Origin: Chamaelirium japonicum
Lineage: Eukaryota; Streptophyta; Magnoliopsida; Liliales; Melanthiaceae
Assembly (NCBI GenBank): GCA_947650365.1
Contig: OX393549.1
Coordinates: 36,017,335 to 36,081,334, forward strand
Length of the DNA stretch: 64,000 nt
Direction: 5' to 3'
Shown: positions 1-12,029 of the stretch, piece after piece
Layout: every line of letters starts with the position of its first letter
How positions within the stretch are numbered: the first letter of the stretch is position 1
Made by a program: the position numbers and the translations under genes
Notes under the pieces: model-generated
Seen by the model: only the letters and a program-made list of their open reading frames with translations
The model's database searches: none
What the model was told of the DNA's origin: nothing

Positions 1-170
1 TCACAAGATGGATCATAATCATGAAAAACTGCTTACTTTAGCTATAAAAAAGATGGAACATAAGCAACAAAACTCATCCCATCAAATTTGAGTTGAGTTC
101 CTTTAGTCAGAACCAAAAAGAAGAAAACTAGAAGTGCACATTTTTTCAGGGAAGGCTGTTATCAACTTAC

Positions 171-3100
171 ATGAAACTCCCTCCTCCGTAATATCCGCCA
201 TCTTGCAAGAATATGACATGATTTTCACTGTAACTTTGTCCATGATGAGTACCTGATAAATTCGATCAAATCAACAAAAAAATTCCACAGTGGCAATTAG
301 GAACGTCTGCTTGCAAAAAAAGGGAAAGGTTCCAGTGACTGTTTAACATATATACGCTTCAAAGTGTTAAAAAGTGTTCGTTGGTATACACCGTATACTA
401 TAATATTACTTACGGGCAATAATTGTGCATAAACATCCCATTAGTATGTCACTCAATGGAAGGTGAATGTTTGGTCACTTCAAATAAATTGAAGTTACAA
501 TAAGATAAATCATTTTCATCAAACTAAGGCAAATTAAGGCAAAGATGAAGAAAAAACCTTCAAATATTCTAGGTTTTTCCTACTTCGATTAGAATGGCTA
601 CTTTGTACAAGAGTCCTGGTTCAAAAAAGACACATCATCTTGATCTAACTGATGCAAATTAAGGCGAATATGAAGAAAAGGTCTTCAAATTTTCAAGGAT
701 TTTTCCTACTTCGATTAGGATTCCTACTTCTATTTGGTAGTAAATTTTCGAATGGATTTAGGAGTCCTATTTTAGTAAAGAAGTATTTAAAAGAATATTA
801 GTTTAGTAGTATATTGGGTGAGGAAAATTTATAGTCAATTAGGATTAGTTTAAGGTTGTTTAAGTGTTTTCAAATTTTCTAGGTTTCCTACTTCGTACAA
901 GAGCCCTAGTTCAAAAAGATTTTCTAGTTATAATATAATTTCTACTGCAAATAGGAATCATACTTAAAATAGAATTCTTTGGAAGGAAGAATATTAGTTT
1001 AGAAGTATATCAGGTGAGGGAAATTTATAGTCAATCAGGATTAGATTTGGGTTGGTTTGAGTGAAATTATACACATAAAAGGGTGCTATAAATTATCCCT
1101 GAATTATGAATGAATTTTCTTGAGTTTTTCTATATAATTGTTGTTGCTTTACTGCAAATCCCCACGATGTGGTGTCATCAACTATCTCAATGAGACGCCT
1201 TGACATCGGTATGAAATGAGGAACTTCTACTACTTATCCCTTTAATTTTATAGTTATTCTGCCTTTTTAATGCACTTGTAGATTGTCTTTTGTTTGCCCT
1301 TGCTACTTCGTTAGTCCTTTCAGACCAACAGCCCTAGATCCAATAGTCATCTATATCCAAGAATTATGCTATAGAATTATCCGGACTGTATGACCTAGAT
1401 CAACCAATTGGACCCATAAAAACCCATCTGATTGCAGATCCCTTTCAGACCGACAGCCCCACTAGTATTCCCCTTCCATCATATCATGTAAGGTCACACT
1501 TCCGACAAAATTTGTTACCAAAATAAGATCATATTCAGATATGATCGCCTATTTTCAGAACAGAGCACAGTACCAACAATCCATCTAAACCTAATCTGAC
1601 AAAATTCCATAGAAGCATGCATCAAAGTGGTGCCAGAACTCAATCTCTTTCTATCCATAGCTTTTAAGTTTGGTATCAGATCTTTAGGATAGTCACCATG
1701 TTCTACTATACTGACCGATCCTATTACAGACCTAGTCCACTATCCTATTCCTGGTCTTATTTTGAGTAATAGCTATGTCCTATTCAGCAGGTAATTCCAT
1801 ACTACGCTATGCTCATGAATATGATCCGTACAATAATATTAAAATTTAAAAGTTGCATGCTACTTTTTTTTAAAGCAATGAAATTCATTCATCCCTCTTC
1901 CTTTAGTTCATCTCTTCACTCAAGGACGATGTACAATCCCATTACACATCTGCCATCAGAAGCCTGTGGTTTACTCATACCACCGAAACCTTTTCTTGAG
2001 TGGTTTCACTGCAATGGTTGAAACCTGTCTTGCAGCCTAGAGATAATTTGAAAGTGTACTTAGATTGTATTGGATAACAATGATGCTCTAAGGTACAAAC
2101 AACAATATATCACTCTGAGCGATTCCAATTGCAAGAAGGGTGGGAGTCAAGAACAAAGGTAAAAACATATGCCTCCTCCAAGTCTCCGATAACACCTGAA
2201 TTTCAAGGGGGAAACTAACAAAGAAGAACATAAGGATATTGCATTCCAAAAGGGCCCTCAAGTTTTCATTGATTATTAAATGTGTAACATAGAACCAGTC
2301 ATTTCTGACAGAATTTCAGGAATCCAGTATTAGAAGATCCAGTTGTATGAAAGGATCGGATACGAGGGGTAGTGTCGCAGGACGGATAGGTTAGACTTGC
2401 TTAATAAACCTATGCTCTAAGAGTCCACATAGGATCGCCTACGTAGCATCCAAGCCACAGGAGGCACAAGTGCGCCCAATTCAAAGCCAAGAAATTTTTT
2501 TTTCTTTTGCATTCTTTGACTTTTTTCCTCCCCTCTTCTTCTATACAGCCCAAAGAGCCCTACCAGAATGACGTGTCCAAATCACAACCATCCGTTGCAC
2601 CTAGCCCCGACCAGCAAACTTAGCCCCGACCGATAGGAAAAGGGATGTTGTGGTTGGATGCCATGTCATTTGGGTTTTGATTTGAATAGCATTGATCTTC
2701 AAAAGAAAAAATTGATGAGAGAAGGGGTGACATGCGGGTTGTACGACTGGTGAATTGCACTCATTCCCAACTGATAGGCAAAGGGATGTTGCAGTTGAAT
2801 GACAAATAATTTGGGTGAACCATTCGAGACAAACATTTCGGTTCGAATAGCATTGATCTTCAAAAAAAAAAATGATGAGGGGGGAGACATGTGGGTTGTA
2901 CGATTGGCATTGCCCTTCAAAAAAAAACCGGTGAGAGAGAGGGGGGCATGTGGGTAATGGTACGGTTACCCATGTGGAGAGAGGGGGGGGAACATATGGG
3001 GCACGGTTGTCCATGTGTAGCTCTTATTTTTTAACCAAAACATCCCTCCCCTTTTAACAAAAAAAACCCTAATGTGTTTTTTATTTACAATTTTTTTGCA

Positions 3101-6100
3101 ACTTAACCCCTCTTAAAAACTCAATTCAAATCCCCATCAAACACAATCCTCAAATTCTAGTCGTCCAAGCCCTTGTTTATCTTTCCCTAGGATAAACCAC
3201 AGCCCACTACTTATCTCTCCCAACTATCCATCAACCTTCCCATGTTATAGTAGATATCCACTTGTTAGTTCTCACAATCACAAATAATTATGTTTTGTTA
3301 CCTCATCCACATTCTAGTATTACTCCTCTTTACCATCGCCCATCATGCCCACTTCTGATGTTGCCACGTATCTACCTAGTTTTATTCACCAACATTATCT
3401 AATCAAAATACTTCAATAATCAAACATAACGTAATTTAGCTATGACAACCTTTTTGAACCTAAATATCACAAACCATGTAAACCAACACCACTGATTACA
3501 TGATTTTATCATTTTATGTAAGAAAATACTACACATTCCACTCCATATAATTCTAGTTGCCAATTTCCAAGTCCTGCACACATCCCCAATGCTCCCACAC
3601 CCAATTCGTGAAAGGATAGCATAATTTTCAACTATATGGAAAAAAAATTTATCACAAAAAAAAGTTACAATTATAATCATAGTTGTGAACTGATGATTCA
3701 ACAAATCTATCCATCCATGTGCAAAGAAATATGTTTTAAATTTGTAATGCAATTAGACAATTATATAGCTTGCATCGCAGTTCGCTTAACAGCAACAAGC
3801 AACACCATATTCCATCCTATAAAAGTATAAAAAAGCACCCCTACTCATTGGACCTTACAAAAAGTATCTCTAGAAACCTCACAGAGCACACAAATACAGT
3901 CCCTTAATAATACTATATAAGTACCATGTCATCGGGTTAATCATAAGGGCAATCAGGACAGTATATAGATAAATGAAACAGAAAATAAATACAAACCGTT
4001 CTGCACGTTAGATGTATTAAAAATAGTTGAGATAGAAAAATGTCGGACTCGAATAGATATAAGAATCGCCTCCCAGATTTTGCCATGCCATGTGCTCTCC
4101 AAAAAAAAATTACCAACAATAAAGAAGAAAAATAGGAAAATATGACAGAGAAGACAAAAAAAAAATTGTATTGTATTGCCAAAATACCTTCCATGTGTTT
4201 TTTGAGTCCTTCACTTTGGTTGATCGAAGCATTTCGTACAATAAGCCTAAAGGCAACCAGACATGAAACATATCAGAGAGATGACATGCACATCATATGT
4301 AGGAACAAGACAGACAACAGTGACTTGTAAATTAAACGTCTTATTGCTTACAAACAAAATCTAAGATGCACATGCAGAAGAGCAAAAGAGTACAAACACA
4401 GTGAAATGGTAAACAAGAGAAGTGCACATTTCCTGGATGTGTTTATAATCGAGAATTAGATAGACTAGAAAGTAAAAAAGTCCTTCAATAACCATTTTCC
4501 TGAGTAAGCATTGTTGATACTATGCTCGAAGGTTGCAAACAACCTTGAAATAAGTTAAACTACGATATTCTAGATGGGCATGGACATGAAGTGAAGGGAA
4601 GAGTGGAATTCAGAACAAATATGAATGCTGAAATTAAATACGAATGTGCAGATTTTGATGGAAAAGAGAAGGAAAAAAGAGAGAAGATAGAGAAAATATG
4701 AGTAACGATTCTCAAACCGCCGTGGATTGAGACAAAGATGTGTCCTTCGAGAAGTAAGGTCAGTCGATTGGGGATGCCAGAAACCTTCAGTTCACTAGCT
4801 AAGTACCACTATCAAGGGCGGAAGACGATGCTTCTCTAGGTGAGGTCGAGGAAGAAGATGAGTATTTGTGTCTCCCAAATATCTCACAAGAGGCAAATAG
4901 TTTCAGCAATCATCTTTTTTCTTTTCTTTCTTTTCTTTTATAACACTAGGGTTTCTCAATCGAGTGTAGGGATTAAAGAAAACAAAGTTTACAAAGTTCG
5001 GACAAGGGAGAAATAAGGAGAGGAGAGAAAAGAAAAGGAAAGTGATGTAGCATGATTTGGCAACGATGAGCTATTTATCGCTCTATTATTATTGCTTATT
5101 ATTTTGTGATTCCATTGCCTGTCTCCAAACGATATTTGGACGGTAGAATCTTAAGTTATTAATTTTATCATGTTTGATAGCCTACGGTGCGGGGTTGTCA
5201 CACCCGCCTAGACCAACTGGCTAACTCGCGTATGCTTCAAGTGATTTAATATGAATCTGCCACACAGGATGACAGGAGGCATTGGATAATGCATTCAATG
5301 TTGGATCAAAGCAAGCTCAAACGTCAATTAAAAGCTAATTAGTGGGGTGCCCATATCATTTATTAAAACTCTAAAGGGCGTTTAATTTTTTTATTCGATG
5401 GGGTACCCATAGCAATCCCAATTAATAGTCTGCGCCATCTTCTACCCCTCGCGTCTTCATCCCTCATCTCATCGGTAAGAATTCCCCCGCACATCAATCT
5501 CTTAATTGGTTATTGTCGTTTTCCTACACAACCATTTCATAGTCATATTATCTTCTGCCAATCGTTCCTCATTCGTCACATGATAATGGGCTTGGCTTGA
5601 ATCACCCTTGGTCATATCATCTTTGCTTTAACTTATCTTTGCATTTGTTTTTATTTGTTGAATTTACATCATGCAAGGTTATTTTGTAGTTTATTAATTG
5701 ATATTACATGGTTTCTTAATCTGCCAAATTCTTAGCATGCTAATATAGACTAGATTGTTATTTTCATTAATAAAATCTGATTTGGGTTAGTTCGTTGATG
5801 CTGAAATTTATATTTAACAACCCTAAATAGCCCCAAAAATATTCAATCTTTAATTTGGCTTTCATCTTCACAACCTGGTATGCATTGGAAAGAGAGAGAG
5901 GGACACGTCAAGAGATAGAGGGGAGAAAGAGGGACGCAGGAGTGGGATTTCGTGTGGAAAAAAAAAGGAAAAGGAAATCGGTGCGTCAGTATGGTGAAAA
6001 GAGAGTAAAAAGGTGGTGGTATGATGGGGCCCATTCTTGGGCTTTTACGATAAGCCCAATAGTCTTAAGTTAAGGTCCAATTAATGCCACATCAGCGATT

Positions 6101-7221
6101 ATTTAAGTTATTGTTTATTAACTGTCGGATCGAAATCTAATTTCTACCGTCGGTTGCTCATATGCTGCTTAATAGTCACTATGTCATATTAACTAGTCAA
6201 AATGTACCATGATTGATCCGGATTAAACTGAAAGCCATCCAAATACGATCATGAACATCCCCACGATCTAGGCATAAAATATAACCAATATAATGTCTCT
6301 AATGCAGAAAATGAAACAAAACACATAAAAATCGATAACTAGTCTCTTGTTACATGAAATAATATAAAGACAAATAAATATAGGTGTTGCAGCAGCAAGG
6401 ATGCAGATCAGGCTGCATCAGGGGCATTGTGAAAACCGTCTTGTCTCGAGTCCGATAAGTTTGGTCAGAGTGGTAGGCGACGCAGGTATAGAGAGAGGAG
6501 TAGCATGGATGGTTTAGCATGACCAATGGCCATCATCGGAATCGCTGGATCAAAGAACAACGAGTGGTTTAAAGAGAGGAGCATAAGGGCGGACAAGACA
6601 CCATAAGCGGATGGTAGCGGGGACAATGAAACCACTCGTCATTGGCGAGGAAAGGGAAGCAGGAAAGGCAATGGGATCGGCATTGGGCAGACATTCCCGG
6701 CTTCTTCGAGGTCGACGGCGACGTAATCAAGCGGCCTCGAGGAGATCGAAGACCAGCTCTCGTTCAGGCGCTAATTAAGGCTTTGGTACCATGTTAGAAT
6801 CAAGAGAAAATTAAGGATCTCTTCATACATAAAGCAAATGTAAATAACAAAAACATCACTCGCACATGCCTCTCCTTAACACACGCACACTATCCTTAAC
6901 ATCCACCGAGTAAGCTACAAACTAGCATCAACCACTTCTGTAGAAATTGGCATTCGATCCGGAAGTCCATTTTTCTCTTTCTTTTTCTTTTTTTAGGAAC
7001 AGGCGGTTGTACTGAAAACGCGAGAGGATTTGATTTCCGTCAGTCCATGGGTTTTGGGAATACCAGGGAATTCATCAACGAATCAAGCAAAACAGAGGAT
7101 GCTGGCGAATTTGGAATCACAATCGGAAGTAGAGACAGCAACACTTACGTTCTCGGCTAATCTGGCGGAAGGTTCTGTATTCACAGCCGCCGAGTGAGGA
7201 GTCCGAATCTGATATGGACAT
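171..7221 (-). CDS. SEC1: Sec1/Munc18-family protein (KEULE/SEC1-like), exons 1-3, partial
   Basis: Three minus-strand exons join in frame: 7221-7149 (ATG at 7221-7219, 24 codons plus 1 nt), 4246-4188 and 252-171. Each intron begins GT (GTAAGT, GTATTT) and ends AG. The product starts MSISDSDSS, continues [14 protein letters not shown], then DSKNTWK, then [20 protein letters not shown]. This matches the conserved N-terminus of plant SM proteins KEULE/SEC1A/SEC1B, including exon phases. SM proteins bind syntaxin-type SNAREs; KEULE acts with KNOLLE in cell-plate vesicle fusion. Only about 71 of the roughly 660 residues usual for the family are present; exon 4 (VEDI-like) must lie left of base 1. 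No lesion is seen in these exons. KEULE versus SEC1A/B cannot be decided from so short a stretch. Introns 1 and 2 are unusually long and filled with repeats. Confidence 0.93.
520..1140. repeat. Degenerate LTR-like fragment with internal duplication in intron 2
   Basis: Blocks recur two or three times: a GCAAATTAAGGC-type block at about 528 and 652; TTTTCCTACTTCGATTAG at 582 and 700; a GTACAAGAG block at 606 and 894; and an AATATTAGTTTAG..GTATAT..GGTGAGG block at about 793 and 978. The composition resembles a copia LTR, ending in a short A/T-rich leader. No clear TG..CA ends were found, so the element type is inferred. Confidence 0.4.
2600..2960. repeat. Imperfect tandem repeat in intron 2
   Basis: A unit of roughly 130-155 bp occurs about 2.4 times. 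Each copy carries CCGA/CAACTGATAGG..AAAGGGATGTTG, then TAGCATTGATCTTCAAAA, an A-run, and ACATG.GGGTTGTACGA. The third copy is only the tail. The minus-strand ORF across it is a by-product of the repetition and not a gene. Confidence 0.6.
4247..7148 (-). other. Intron 1 of the SEC1-like gene
   Basis: A 2.9-kb first intron. Segments with a transposon look include 4680-5060 (its minus strand reads like a pyrimidine-rich leader). At 6785-6805, TTGGTACCATGTTAGAATC on plus resembles the junction of an LTR end and a primer-binding site of a minus-strand copia element. No coding sequence is supportable. Confidence 0.65.
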
Positions 7222-7440
7222 GATCGATTCTCCGGTCAGTCTGCTCCCCTGCGATCAACCGGTGCCTCCTTCCGATTAGATTCCGAGGATTCGCCTGCCG
7301 ATTTCCAGTAGATCACGAGAGAGAGAGCGAGAGAGAGGAGGGGGGGCGGAGAGAAGGAAAGGCGGGATTTAAGAGAGAAGGTGATCGGAGGCGCGTGGTT
7401 TGACCGGCGAGGGGATCCACAACGCTGCGTCGCCTTGACC
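7222..7440 (-). promoter_or_regulatory. 5' UTR and core promoter region of the SEC1-like gene
   Basis: Upstream of the ATG on the minus strand lies a CT-rich stretch (GA-rich on plus, 7315-7350) typical of plant 5' UTRs. It is preceded by a weak TATA-like TTAAAT near 7365-7371, then GC-rich DNA to about 7540. The transcription start is inferred, not seen. Confidence 0.5.
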
Positions 7441-7829
7441 CGGGGTGGGGAGGAAGGCGACGGACGCGTGCGGTGGATGGGGTTACGGGATTGACCGCCC
7501 AGCCGTCTTCGTCCGAACTGCTTCCGTCACGGCGGTGATGAAATGTCTGCTACGCCCTTGGTATCATCAGGAGAAACTTGGAATGTTCTTATCCACCGAT
7601 CCACGGGTATAACAGTATAACTGCACAGTCTGGAACGGGATTTTTTTTTCCCTTTTTTTTTTTGGAAAATTACAGTCCCTTTAGTTTTGCATAAGAGAAA
7701 TTTTTTACAAACCCCAAAAATCTGTAAACAGATCCGGATTCCCCTTGGCTTCTAGAATTTTTTTTTTTTACAGCAAATTATCTAAATTTGTTGAAATAAT
7801 AATTATAACCTTTTCTTAAACCTCATACT
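7441..7829. other. Intergenic DNA upstream of the SEC1-like gene
   Basis: GC-rich to about 7560, then AT-rich with homopolymer T/A runs. No gene or clear repeat is visible. It probably contains distal promoter sequence. Confidence 0.5.
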
Positions 7830-8293
7830 TAGGGGTGGCAATTCTTGACCCGACCTGCCAACCCGACCCGAAGTTAGCGGGTTTGGGTTTGGCATAAACA
7901 GGTTTGAGTCATAAACGGGTCGACCCGATTAACCGGTTTATTTAATGGGTTGGGTTTGGGTTTGTACTTATAACCCGATTGACCCGACTAGACCCGTTTA
8001 ACAAATGGGTTGTGTCAACCCGATCCGAGCCAACCCGATCAAACCCAGCCCAATCTGACTTGTCTTGACCCAACCCGACAGGTTTACATGGGTTCTGTTG
8101 ACCCAACCCGAGCCAGCACGACCTGACCCGTTTAGTAAACGGTTTAAACGGGTCGGGTCGGGTCAACCCGTTAATTAGACGGGTCGGGTTTGGGTTTAAG
8201 TTTTTGACCCGTTTATTAAATGGGTCGGGTTCGGATTGGGTGGCTTGCTCTTATACATATGTCTCAACCCGACCCGACCCATTGCCACCTCTA
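7830..8293 (+). mobile_element. hAT-type miniature element, copy 1 (GGGTCGGGT-rich)
   Basis: Starts TAGGGGTGGCAA and ends TTGCCACCTCTA, i.e. terminal inverted repeats of hAT style. The flanking octamers CTCATACT (7822-7829) and CTCACAGT (8294-8301) agree at 6 of 8 positions, consistent with a decayed 8-bp target duplication. The interior is made of GACCCG/CGGGTC-rich degenerate repeats. No transposase is encoded. Confidence 0.6.
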
Positions 8294-8314
8294 CTCACAG
8301 TCCATCATCAAACC

Positions 8315-8805
8315 TAGGGGCTAGGGGTGGCAATGGGTTGGGTCAGGTAGGGTTAAGACATAGGTACAGGGGAAAAGCACCAAACCCCACATGTTTAATA
8401 AATGGATCAAAAACTTAAATCTAAACCCGAACCGCCTTATAAACAGGTTGACCTGACCTGTTTAATAAATGGGTCGGGTCGGGTCGGGTTGGGTTGGTTT
8501 GGGTCAACAGAACCCATGTAAGCTGGTCGGATTGGAGCAAGTCAGGTTCGATTGGGTCGAGTTTGATCGGATTGGGTTGGGTCAGGTTGGCTTTGGTGGA
8601 TTCGGGTTGTTGACAAATTGACAAAACACATTTGGTAAACGGATCAAGTCGGACCGATCGAGTTATAAGTACAAACTTAAACCCAACCCATTAAATAAAC
8701 GGATCAGTTGGGTCAATCCGTTTATCGCCCAAACCAACTTAGACCAAACCCAAACCCACTAACTTCAGGTCGGGTTTCAGATCGGGTCAATGATTGCCAC
8801 CCCTG
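8315..8805 (-). mobile_element. hAT-type miniature element, copy 2, inverted relative to copy 1
   Basis: The reverse complement aligns with copy 1 along its length: shared order of GAAGTTAG.GGGTTTGGG, TTTATTTAATGGGTTGGG, ACTTATAAC.CGAT, ACATGGGTTCTGTTGACCCA and TTAAGTTTTTGA.CC. Ends read TAGGGGCTAGGGGTGGCAA and TTGCCACCCCTG. Flanking ATCAAACC (8307-8314) and ATCAACCC (8806-8813) match at 7 of 8, supporting an independent hAT-like insertion. Confidence 0.6.
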
Positions 8806-9659
8806 ATCAACCCTTATTAATACATTTGTTCGTCACTGGCAGACTTGTCAGCAAGAGAGTGGGGAATTCAAGAGGGGGTTAATTGGGGTGTATTCAAGCG
8901 GGGGGGGGGGGGGAGAGAGAGTAGGTGTGGTCCAAAAAAATCGGGGTGTATTAAAGTTTAACCCAAATTCTTTGTCCCCTTCTCTGTCCCATCATCTGAT
9001 CCCCACGATACAGACGTCCGTTGCACAGATAGCCGACCGATGCATCCCACTCAACTCCAAACGTCAAGAAAAAGGATGACAACGATCATGAGCCAAGCTG
9101 AAGCCTCGATCGTTGGGTAAATCATAATCGTCCCTTTGCCTGGCGTTTGGGGCTAAGTGTAATGCTCCAGTCGGGTATGGCTGCAACGGAAGGTTATGAT
9201 CTTGGGTGCAAACGATGGGGGAGAGAAATTTGGGTCCTTGAAGTTTGATGGAAACAAGGGCTAAATACATATCAATTGGGTATGTCTATAAATTCCCTTG
9301 GCATAAATGTAGTAACATCCCCTCACTTTTCAAATAGGGTAAATTAGACTTTAACCACCTGAAGTTTAGTTCAAAATCACTTAACCCTCTATAGTTTGTA
9401 CCTCATATTTTGCCCCTCTTTAATTCAGTTTTGAATGGATAGAAGTCATCAAAAGAGGACAATTCAGCCGTTGACAAAAGGTTATATTGCCAAAATTTAA
9501 AATTATAGGGACCGATTTGAAAAAAAAAAAAACCATAGAGACGAAACCATGTACGAATATAAACACAAATGTAGGTGGCATGGACCGGCACTCGATGCAT
9601 TCGGTATCGCACTGATCGCCTATCGATATCCCCACATCAACATTTATCCATACGGATTT
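8806..9659. other. Intergenic DNA, no gene seen
   Basis: Contains a G-run (about 8900-8914), unremarkable sequence to 9300, and at 9337-9400 a GGGTAAATTAGACTTT.. end resembling the terminal repeat of the element at 39.76-40.28 kb. No coding sequence is supported. Confidence 0.5.
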
Positions 9660-10080
9660 TTTTCAAGATAATATTTAAAAAATAAACATTTAATTCAATA
9701 CTGATGGAAAGTATTTATCAGTTTAATGACAACCACGTGGCATGTCAGCGCCGTAAAACGAGCTATAATTTATTTTTTTTTGGTTTCATATAGAATCCGG
9801 TATTTTGGATTATAGGGTTTATCGAGTTTAATCGAAGCCCCCTTATATAGCGTTCCCATACTTAGCCGTTTTCTCGTTGGATTTCGGGTAAACCCGGTAT
9901 CCATAATATCGGGTTTAAACCATGTAATCCAAATATCGGGTTCTACTTAAACAGAAAAAAAAAATATAAAATCTCGCGGCTCGTTTTACGATGCTGACAT
10001 GCCATGTGACTGTCAGAGCGCTAGTATGGTAATTACTTTTGATCAAACGCTATTGAATTAAATATTTATATCCATATCCA
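9660..10080. repeat. Large inverted repeat / MITE-like hairpin
   Basis: The left half (ATTTAATTCAATA at about 9688; GTGGCATGTCAGC..CGTAAAACGAGC at 9737-9763; AATCCGGTATTTTGGATTA at about 9794) is mirrored on the opposite strand by the right half (about 9930-10070). The arms are roughly 150 bp or more around a loop of about 100 bp. No target duplication was identified. It could be a MITE or an inverted duplication. Confidence 0.65.
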
Positions 10081-10097
10081 TATTCAAACTCTCCATA

Positions 10098-11253
10098 CCC
10101 CCTGATATAAGTTAGTAGTTTTGGATCCTTATTCCCTTCCATCCTTTTATATATGTTTCCATTTTATCCTTCACCATGTATATTAATCCATACTCAGTAT
10201 TTTGAATTCTATGTCATGAAAACAAACAAAAGGGCTAAGACCATAATATGTCATTATTGCTCTTCCCGTTCTATCCCTATACAAATCACAAATATCATCC
10301 AAGAATATTATCCTTTTGCCACTAATCAATTGAGTCTTATTTATCCATTTAAAAAACCAAGGGCTATTATGAGAATAAATCTTACTGACCCATTTTCCCT
10401 TCCATCCTATTTTTTATTTTTCATTTTGCCCTTCTCTTCTTTGCCACTAGTTAATTGAATCTGATTTTTTTATTAAAAAACAAGGGCTATAATAGGAAGG
10501 GCAATCCCACTAATCCACTAACCCATTCTTCCTGCCATCTTACATTTTGTTCCCCATTTTACCCTTCTCAATTCTATGTTTTAAAACAACATCAAGGGAA
10601 ATGTTTGGGATAGGGTATGGGCATTGGAACTATACCTGATTAGCTTTCGGGTATGGGTATGAATACCCCAATACCTATACCCAAAACTCAATTGCCCCTC
10701 TAACTTGTGACCCGACCTCGACCTAAACATCCAGTACGGATATGGGTTACGGGTACAAATGTACTTTCAGTATGGGTATGGGTTGTACAAGGGACCTAAA
10801 ACATCCGGTACGGGTATGGGTTACAGATTACCCCCTGATAAAAATCTGCAGCTTTGGGTCCTTATCTATATCACCTAATATAAATCCGCAGTTTTGGGTC
10901 CTTACTTCCTTCCATCCTTCTATATATGTTTTCATTTTAGCCTTCACCATATATATTAATTCATACCCAGTATTTTGAATCATATTTCATGAAAACAAAC
11001 AAAACGACTAAGATCATAATATGCCATGTTTGCCCTTCCCGTTCTATCCCTACACGAATCACAAATATCATCCAATGGTTACGGGTTACCCCTGATAAAA
11101 ATCAGTAGTTTTTGGTCCTTATCTATATCTATATCCCCTGATATAAATCCGCAGTTTTTGGTTCTTACTTCTTTCCATCATTTTACATATGTTTCCATTT
11201 TACCCTTCACCATATATATTAATCCATACCCAGTATTTTGAATCCTATGTCAT
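10098..11253. repeat. Three copies of a dispersed repeat, with GGGTAT-type simple repeats
   Basis: The block GATATAAxT.xGTAGTTTTGG.TCCTTA..CCTTCCATC, then TATATGTTTCCATTTTA.CCTTCACCAT, then CAGTATTTTGAAT..TATGTCAT, appears at about 10,100-10,300, 10,830-11,070 and 11,090-11,253. Degenerate TATGGGTATGGGTTACGGG repeats fill 10,610-10,830. The third copy is cut by the gypsy LTR starting at 11,254. ORFs here are by-products. Confidence 0.65.
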
Positions 11254-11320
11254 TGTGGGCATCGAAATTAGCACACGAATCAAACCCGACCCACACACAA
11301 TGGCATGCATGCGAAAGTTG

Positions 11321-11520
11321 GCCCATACACAACGGCCCATATGCAAACTCGGCCCGCACACAACGTCCCGCATTCAAACTTGGCCCGTACACAACGGTCG
11401 AAACTCGGCCCACACACAACGGCCCGTATGCAAACCCGGCCCGTACACAATGGCCCACATGCAAACCTGGCCCGTAAACAACGACTCACATACGAAACCT
11501 AACCCACACACAGCGGCCCG
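11321..11520 (+). repeat. 31-bp minisatellite in the gypsy LTR U3
   Basis: About 6.5 degenerate copies of a 31-bp unit of the form GCCCxxACACAACGGCCC followed by xxATGCAAACxxG; one copy is shorter. Because 31 is not a multiple of 3, ORFs appear in several frames and are not genes. Confidence 0.8.
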
Positions 11521-12021
11521 CAAAGGAGAAGGGTCAAACCCGACTCGAATGAACACTGGTGGGCCCACCCCATGCAAGTGGGCTCCACCATGTTCACCCA
11601 AGCCAAGAAGAGGCCGAACGAGTCCACCCAAAAGTGGGACCCAACGGCCCCCCTCTTTTGGAAACCGTGCCCCCTCCCAATGGGGAGGTGTGGACGGCCA
11701 CAATGAGAAAGAAAAAAGAAATAAACACCGCCATGCGTGGGGTTAAGTAACTCGAATGTCTACGCCAACCATGGATCTGCGCCGATCTCTCGATCCGATG
11801 GACAAGAAACGAAGGCGTGTCACCATCGATTGGATGTGCAAAGATGGCTCATATCTTCAAAGATTGAGTCATAGCTTGCCCATAACCACCACTACAAAAA
11901 AATAAAAGAGATCAAGGTTGTTTCTCCCAAAAAACGAAGGCTAATCTCATCGGATATAGGGAGAGATATTCATGGGATGCACTAAATCACTGTCATATCT
12001 CTCCCAACTCCCCTCTTCGCC

Positions 12022-12029
12022 TATAAATA
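12022..12029 (+). promoter_or_regulatory. TATA box of the gypsy LTR
   Basis: TATAAATA preceded by CGCC and followed by a purine-rich tract, at the position expected between U3 and R of a plant LTR. Inferred promoter. Confidence 0.55.

Larger units (their letters stand above)
253..4187 (-). other. Intron 2 of the SEC1-like gene, with repeat debris
   Basis: A 3.9-kb intron. It contains an LTR-like internally duplicated stretch (about 520-1140), a sequence resembling a primer-binding site (TTGGTATCAGA near 1668-1680) and imperfect tandem repeats (2600-2960). The remainder is AT-rich with no supportable coding sequence; small ORFs are chance. Confidence 0.75.

Noticed and set aside
2601..3014. 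137-codon minus-strand ORF in the SEC1 intron
   Set aside because: Produced by the imperfect tandem repeats; F/S/P-rich with no domain.
11189..11746. 185-codon ORF over the gypsy LTR
   Set aside because: It spans the 31-bp minisatellite and LTR start; overlapping ORFs exist in all frames.
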